Both the position numbers and the translations under genes were made by a program. Under the pieces are notes generated by a model. That model had not been told where the DNA came from, did not search any database, and was given only the letters and a program-made list of their open reading frames with translations. From the NCBI GenBank assembly GCA_021628825.1, contig JAJXRY010000002.1:1054001-1118000 (forward strand): DNA of 64,000 bases, in the 5' to 3' direction. The stretch's first letter is position 1. Each line of letters begins with the position of its first letter. Below, piece after piece: positions 59,459 to 64,000 of the stretch. Source of the stretch: Lachnospiraceae bacterium (GTDB lineage Bacteria > Bacillota > Clostridia > Lachnospirales > Lachnospiraceae).

Positions 59459-59487
59459 TTGACATACAATATTATATGACGTATAGT
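59459..59487 (+). promoter_or_regulatory. padR operon promoter with palindromic operator
   Basis: TTGACA (59459-59464), 17-base spacer, TATAGT (59482-59487). Downstream, ATAATATTATA and AATATTATAC palindromes (59500-59530) and ATGTATG/CATA half-sites are suited to PadR autoregulation. Confidence 0.75.
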
Positions 59488-59549
59488 ATGTATGCACACA
59501 ATATTATACACCATATAATATTATACATATTCACACAGGAAGGAGCGAA

Positions 59550-59890
59550 ATGTATGGTTTTTTTAATACAGGGGCAGCACTTCTGGATGCCATTGTGCTT
59601 GCAGTTGTGGCGAAAGAGCCGGAAGGGGCTTATGGCTACAAGATCACGCAGGATGTGCGGCAGATCATTGCGGTTTCGGAATCCACCTTGTATCCGGTAT
59701 TGCGAAGACTGCAAAAGGATGACTGCCTGACGATTTACGATCAGGAATGTGCGGGACGTAACCGCAGGTATTATCTGGTTACGGAGAAGGGAAAGCAGCA
59801 GCTTTCCATGTACCGGGAGGAATGGAAGAACTATTCCGGTAAGATCAATCAGATTTTTTTGAGGGAGGATCCACGAATGAACAGATTTGA
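59550..59890 (+). CDS. PadR-family transcriptional regulator (one frameshift)
   Basis: Winged-helix repressor of about 113 residues: ALLDAIVLAVVAKEPEGAYG, YKITQDV, SESTLYPVLRRLQKDDCL and RRYYLVTEKGKQQL. As written the frame fuses to the next gene, but one more T in the T7 run at 59854-59860 gives FFEGGSTNEQI and a TGA at 59888-59890 that overlaps the next ATG, the usual arrangement. Start has AAGGAG. Likely regulates its own operon, which encodes envelope-type proteins. Confidence 0.85.
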
Positions 59891-60599
59891 ATATATGAGG
59901 AGACTTGAGGACTTATTATCCGATATTTCTCCCAGTGAAAAAGAAGAAGCGCTTACTTATTATAATGATTATTTCAATGATGCCGGGCAGGAGAACGAGC
60001 AGAAAGTCATCGAAGAGCTTGGAAGTCCTGAACAGGTAGCAGCAGGAGTCAAAGAAGGACTGGGGTTGCAGACCTATGAGCGCGTGCAGGATTCTCCTGA
60101 AGGAGAGAAAATTCAGAATCAGAGTGCACCGAGCGGAACAAATGGGAATGCAGATGCTCAGAACACCAGAAGTCAGAATGCATTCTCACAGAACAACCCA
60201 ATACCACCACAATCGCAGCCGCAACAGAAAAAATCGAAACCGGCATGGCTGATTACCTTAATTGTCATCGGTCTGATCTTTGCTTCCCCGTTGCTTCTGG
60301 CATTGATCGCTGTGGTCTTTGCCGTCATTATCAGTGTTTTCAGTGTGATTTTCGGATTGCTGATTGGCTTTGGAGCAGCGGCATTAGCACTTTATGTGAC
60401 GGCATTTGTCTGCGCAGTGCTGGGACTTGTGGTACTGCCGGTGAATGTGCTGGTATCCGGAGCATTGCTTGGAAGCGGATGTTTATCTGCAGCGGCAGGA
60501 ATCCTATGTATGATTCTGACGGTACTTGTGGCAATGACGGTTCCGGCAGCCTGCAAAGGTACCGCATGGCTGTGGCGCAAGATATTTCGGAAGGCGTAA
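59877..60599 (+). CDS. DUF1700/HAAS-domain membrane protein
   Basis: 241 residues. The N-terminal HAAS domain (MNRFEYMRRLEDLLSDISPS, EALTYYNDYFNDAG) is followed by a Q/N/S-rich linker and four hydrophobic helices (AWLITLIVIGLIFASPLLLA; LIGFGAAALALYVTAFVCAV). GGGAGG at 59862-59868 precedes the ATG. Usually paired with PadR and DUF4097 genes as here, thought to relay envelope stress; mechanism unproven. Confidence 0.85.
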   Translation: MNRFEYMRRLEDLLSDISPSEKEEALTYYNDYFNDAGQENEQKVIEELGSPEQVAAGVKEGLGLQTYERVQDSPEGEKIQNQSAPSGTNGNADAQNTRSQNAFSQNNPIPPQSQPQQKKSKPAWLITLIVIGLIFASPLLLALIAVVFAVIISVFSVIFGLLIGFGAAALALYVTAFVCAVLGLVVLPVNVLVSGALLGSGCLSAAAGILCMILTVLVAMTVPAACKGTAWLWRKIFRKA

Positions 60600-60614
60600 G
60601 GGAGGAGAACGAAG

Positions 60615-61598
60615 ATGAAGAAATTTTATAAAGTCAGTCTGATTACAGCAGGTATCCTGGCAGCAGTTGGTCTGGTACTGTGCATCTTTTGCGGATTTAT
60701 GGGAGGATACCGTTGGAGGCAGAGAGTAACAAGTGAAGCGGTGGCTGCTTATATGGAAGGACTTTCCGACCGGCTGGGATTTAAAGTTTCCTTTGGAGAG
60801 GGAAATGGTATTTATATTGGTGCACTGAATCAAAATTCCACGGGAGCAGCCGGAGAGCTTATGGTGAATGGGGAGAGTATCGCAGAGAAAGGAACTGCGT
60901 ATGAAATCCCGGTGAGTGAAGTTAAGGAATTGAATGCAAAGCTTGGCGCCGGACTTTTTGAAATCAGGGAAAAGGAGGAGAGCTCCGATACGATCAGCCT
61001 TATCTTTGATACTTCAGGGGTATGGGAATATGCTTTTGAGAATGGAACGTTGAGTATTGGAATGAAAGAAGAATCCGTATATGTCTTATGGGGATTCAAA
61101 CAGAATACGGGAGCGCGGTGCGTGATCAAGGTTCCAAAGGACTTTACATTCCAGAACTTTACGGCAAAGCTCGGTGCCGGAAAGCTTCAGATCGAAGGAA
61201 TCAGGGCACAGGAGATGGCTTTGACGGCCGGTGCGGGACAGCTTGAGCTTGCAGATCTTACGATTGGGGATTTTAAGTTAAAGGTCGGAGCCGGGCAGGC
61301 TGTATGTGAAAACGTGACAAGCCAGAATGCAGCGATGAATATTGCCATGGGAGAATGCCGGTATTCCGGTAAGATCGTTAAGGATTTAAGTGTGGACTGC
61401 GGACAGGGCAATGTGGAAATTGCGGTAGAAGGAGCAGAATCGGATCACAATTATGATCTGGATTGCGGAATGGGTAATATTCTGGTCGGAAGCATGAGAG
61501 CCGCAGGAATGGGAGCACAGCAGACACAGAATAACGATGCAGACAGCCTGTATCAGGTGAAATGCGGAATGGGAAATGTAACGATTACGTTTAAATAA
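60615..61598 (+). CDS. DUF4097 beta-strand repeat membrane protein
   Basis: Intact 327-residue protein: N-terminal membrane helix (VSLITAGILAAVGLVLCIFC) then extracellular repeats typical of DUF4097, seen as recurring G-A-G units (KLGAGLFEI, KLGAGKLQIEG, TAGAGQLELADL, KVGAGQAVCEN, DCGQGNVEI, DCGMGNILVG, KCGMGNVTITF). GGGAGGAG upstream. Third gene of the PadR operon, followed by a terminator. Confidence 0.85.
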   Translation: MKKFYKVSLITAGILAAVGLVLCIFCGFMGGYRWRQRVTSEAVAAYMEGLSDRLGFKVSFGEGNGIYIGALNQNSTGAAGELMVNGESIAEKGTAYEIPVSEVKELNAKLGAGLFEIREKEESSDTISLIFDTSGVWEYAFENGTLSIGMKEESVYVLWGFKQNTGARCVIKVPKDFTFQNFTAKLGAGKLQIEGIRAQEMALTAGAGQLELADLTIGDFKLKVGAGQAVCENVTSQNAAMNIAMGECRYSGKIVKDLSVDCGQGNVEIAVEGAESDHNYDLDCGMGNILVGSMRAAGMGAQQTQNNDADSLYQVKCGMGNVTITFK

Positions 61599-61606
61599 TG
61601 CAATAT

Positions 61607-61642
61607 AAAAAGGGGCTGTCGCAGACGACAGTCCCCTTTCTT
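61607..61642. terminator. Bidirectional terminator
   Basis: AAAGGGGCTGTCG (61609-61621) pairs with CGACAGTCCCCTTT (61626-61639); A-rich on one side and T-rich (TTTCTTA) on the other. Separates convergent DUF4097 and ECF genes. Confidence 0.85.
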
Positions 61643-61644
61643 AT

Positions 61645-62227
61645 CTACAATTCCATAAATAATCCGGCTTTCTTAAGAGCGGGACGAAGTGCCATGTAAA
61701 CCACGCTGGAAACGATTGTGGAGGTTACGGCATTGATGGAGGTAGCGGTTACGTTCCATGCAAGGGTAAGATCTGCGGCGGGCTTTCCAAGGATCAGCAG
61801 CTTGTAAAGATAGCCGATTAAAGGATCGAAAATGACGTTGAATAACAATCCGGCAACAGCAGCAAGGATGACCCATTTCCATACCTTCCTGTTATCGGTT
61901 TCTTTGGTGATGTGGCCGATTTTGTGGGCAACAAGTCCGGTGATCAATCCGATGCATAATTTTAATAAGAAGGTTTTCGGTGCGTAGACAATATAAACCG
62001 GGTCGAGCAGGTCGCCGATGGTCATTCCGATGGCACCGCCTAAGCCGCCATATAAGCCGCCGAGCAGCAGGGCGCCGAGAACACATACAGCATTTCCGAG
62101 ATGGATCGAAGTGGCATCACCGCCGGGAAGCGGAATCTTAATCTGTAAAAAGGTAAATACCACATAGGAAAGTGCAGCCATAAGGCCGGTGAATGCAATT
62201 TTTCATTAATTGTTTGTGTTGTTTCAT
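61645..62227 (-). CDS. ECF transporter S component (one frameshift)
   Basis: Substrate-binding membrane subunit of an energy-coupling-factor vitamin transporter, about 194 residues, six helices. IHLGNAVCVLGALLLGGLYG, GGAIGMTIGDLLDPVYIVYA and YAPKTFLLKLCIGLITG are typical of the S-component fold; substrate not assignable. Start ATG 62227 (MKQHKQLMK, GAGGAG upstream); an A-run error near 62203-62207 breaks the first helix. The energising EcfA/T genes are not in the window. Upstream 62228-62340 has TTCGTA-tg-TACGAA and GGTAC/GTACC palindromes, possible operators. Confidence 0.8.
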
Positions 62228-62382
62228 AAGATTCTCCTCTTTTTCCTCATAATAATGATCAGTTCGTATGTACGAAGTACTGTATTGCTACTTAGTATAA
62301 ACGATACTGGTACTGTTAAAAAGTACCAATTACAAACTTTTTGATAAGACCAGAAGAGAAAAAAATTCGTCAAATTGACGAT

Positions 62383-62459
62383 AAGTTTCTAAATTTTTTT
62401 ATGAAACATTTTTGGATTCCGTTGACATTAAAAAAATCAAATCATTAAACTTAGAAACT
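62383..62459 (+). promoter_or_regulatory. Possible promoter/operator of the ABC exporter
   Basis: AAGTTTCTAA (62383-62392) and its reverse complement TTAGAAACT (62451-62459) flank a TTGACA (62422-62427), with a weak -10 (TTAAAC) 17 bases later. A regulator binding both arms could loop over the promoter. Confidence 0.45.
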
Positions 62460-62530
62460 ATAGGTTAAGTGAAAAAAATATTTTTAGTATATTGCAACAC
62501 ATTCGCAGTGGGTGCAAGGAAAGGAAGACG

Positions 62531-64000
62531 ATGAAAAGATATTGGAAGTATATAAAACCGTATTTGCCGGCATTTATTATCGGCCCGCTCATGATGATCG
62601 TGGAAGTCATCGGGGAAGTGGTTCTGCCAAAGCTTATGGCCAATATTATTAATGTCGGTGTGACAAACGGAAGTGTCGGTTATATCACAGGCACCGGCGC
62701 ATTGATGATTCTGGTAGCGCTTCTTATGATGGCAGGCGGTGTTGGCGGTGCATATTTTGGCGCGAAGGCAGCAGTCAGCTTTGCCGCAGATTTGAGAAAG
62801 GATGCATTTGATAAGGTACAGACCTTTTCTTTTACCAATCTTGACCAGTTCAGTACCGGTTCACTGGTTACCCGTCTGACCAATGATATTACACAGGTAC
62901 AGAATCTGATTAATATGGCACTCCGTATGATGCTTCGTGCGCCCGGAATGTTGATCGGTGCGTTGATTATGGCGTTTGTCATGAATGCAGAGCTGGCGGT
63001 TATCGTGCTGATTGTTATCCCGATTTTGGTCGGAGCCATTACGATTTTAATTAAGGTCGCATTCCCGAAGTTCAAGATCATGCAGAAAAAAAGCTCGATG
63101 CATTGAACTCCAATATTCAGGAAATGCTCACGAATGTCCGCGTAATCAAATCCTTTGTCCGTGGTGACTATGAGGAAAAAGAAGTTCGCAGCTTCCAACG
63201 AAGACCTGAAGCAGACCAGTTTGGGGGCATTTAAGACCATTATTATAGTAATGCCGCTGATGATGCTGATGATGAATGCCACGACACTTGCCGTTGTATG
63301 GTTTGGCGGTAAGCAGATTATTGTAGGAAATATGCAGGTGGGTGACCTCACTGCATTTACCACTTATATTGTACAGATTCTGATGTCCTTAATGATGCTT
63401 GCCATGGTTATTTTACAGAGTTCAAGAGCGCTGGCATCCTTAAGCCGTATCCGTGAGATTCTTGACACGGATGTCGATCTGAACGATGAGCACTGCAAGG
63501 AGCCGGATAAGATCGTATCCAGTGGACGTGTGGAATTCCGCGATGTTTCCTTCCGTTATTATAAGGAAAACAAAGAGCCGGTGCTTTCCCATATCAGCTT
63601 TGACGTAAAGAGCGGTCAGACACTGGGAATCATCGGATCAACCGGCAGTGGTAAGACAACACTCGTACAGATGATCCCGAGATTATACGATGTCGATGAA
63701 GGAGAAGTCCTGGTGGATGGCGTGAATGTCAAGGATTATACACTGGAAAATCTGCGTGAGGGCGTCGGCATGGTACTGCAGAAGAACGTGCTGTTCTCCG
63801 GTTCCATTCTGGAAAACCTGATGTGGGGTGACGAAAACGCTTCTATGGAGGAGGTACGCAAGGCGGCAGGGGCCGCGCAGGCGGACGGCTTCGTAAGCAG
63901 CTTTACCGGAGGCTATGAGATGGATTTAGGTCAGGGCGGTGTCAATGTGTCCGGTGGACAAAAGCAGCGTCTTTGTATTGCCCGTGCCCTGTTAAAGAAG
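62531..64000 (+). CDS. ABC exporter, fused permease-ATPase, 3' end outside window (frameshifts)
   Basis: Half-transporter of the MdlB/LmrA type. Six-helix membrane domain (YLPAFIIGPLMMIVEVIGEV; LAVIVLIVIPILVGAITILI) followed by an ATPase domain with GSTGSGKTTLV (Walker A), MVLQKNVLFSGSILEN (Q loop) and VNVSGGQKQRLCIARALL (signature), where the window ends. Breaks occur in the A6 run near 63090 and A5 near 63176. AAGGAAG at 62520-62526 precedes ATG 62531. Likely works as a heterodimer with a second half-transporter encoded downstream, beyond the window. Confidence 0.9.

Noticed and set aside
59550..60599. PadR-DUF1700 fusion protein of 349 residues
   Set aside because: One T added to the T7 run at 59854-59860 gives the normal PadR C-terminus and a stop overlapping the DUF1700 ATG, which also has its own GGGAGG site. 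The fusion is most simply a base-calling artefact.
1..64000. tRNA or rRNA genes
   Set aside because: No cloverleaf with a GGTTCAA-type T arm or rRNA-like stretch was noticed on either strand; a tRNA scan would be needed to be certain.

Overview
The window looks like a chromosome segment of a gut-type Clostridia, most likely a Lachnospiraceae (moderate GC, strong GGAGG ribosome sites, gene content such as DUF3737, the TIGR03915/TIGR03916 DNA-repair pair, PadR-DUF1700-DUF4097, and MobA/MobL elements with DUF3847). I cannot name a species. One property dominates the reading: dozens of genes, including ones a cell can hardly lose (pyrG, purF, carA, carB, gltB), are broken by single-base indels that nearly always sit in A, T or G runs. 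I therefore treat most frameshifts as base-calling errors and give the coordinates of the reconstructed genes; only clear truncations and internal deletions are called remnants.

Layout. 1-10.9 kb: a one-strand cluster of glutamine-using enzymes (gltB-gltD-pyrG-purF-carA-carB) ending in a strong bidirectional terminator. 11-13.4 kb: membrane protein genes, a K+ channel-like gene, and remnants of a PIN-domain toxin and of an EamA transporter. 13.6-15.8 kb: an IS91-like element (Y2/HUH transposase plus a co-encoded tyrosine recombinase). About 16.1-34.6 kb: an integrative mobilizable element with integrase, XRE repressor and excisionase facing each other across a shared operator region, DUF3847 accessory protein, a MOBQ-type oriT, a MobA/MobL relaxase and a DUF6040-like membrane protein, followed by about 12 kb of AT-rich cargo. 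The cargo holds an AgrC/AgrA-like two-component system (LytTR regulator, GHKL kinase), a second, 5'-truncated kinase, a Sec-secreted PPC-domain protein and seven or eight leaderless proteins in repeated families (DUF4885-, DUF3879- and DUF6033-like and others) with short N/S/T/Y-rich N-termini. Tandem 20-bp-spaced repeats that may be the regulator's boxes lie in front of several of them, and duplicated tails show that the array grows and shrinks by recombination.

34.7-41.3 kb is a second accessory stretch: transporter and CPBP genes, a methyltransferase, a Dxs gene lacking its central domain, an XRE regulator with a double operator, and a type III toxin-antitoxin locus (two 37-nt RNA repeats, terminator, ToxN/AbiQ-like toxin) overlapping a UPF0175 gene. 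41.3-64 kb is mostly ordinary chromosome: ATC hydrolase family, DUF3737, PatB-type lyase, ABC-F ATPase, rubrerythrin, an S1-domain protein, HAD phosphatase, CPBP protein, sugar isomerase-like protein, rarA, an SOS-boxed radical SAM / TIGR03915 DNA-repair pair, an HPr-like protein without its phosphosites, a Rad3/DinG-type helicase, a GH13 amylase, the PadR-DUF1700-DUF4097 operon, an ECF S component and the start of an ABC exporter. Several intergenic regions carry long perfect hairpins, one of them a 187-bp nested inverted-repeat element. No tRNA, rRNA or CRISPR array was seen.
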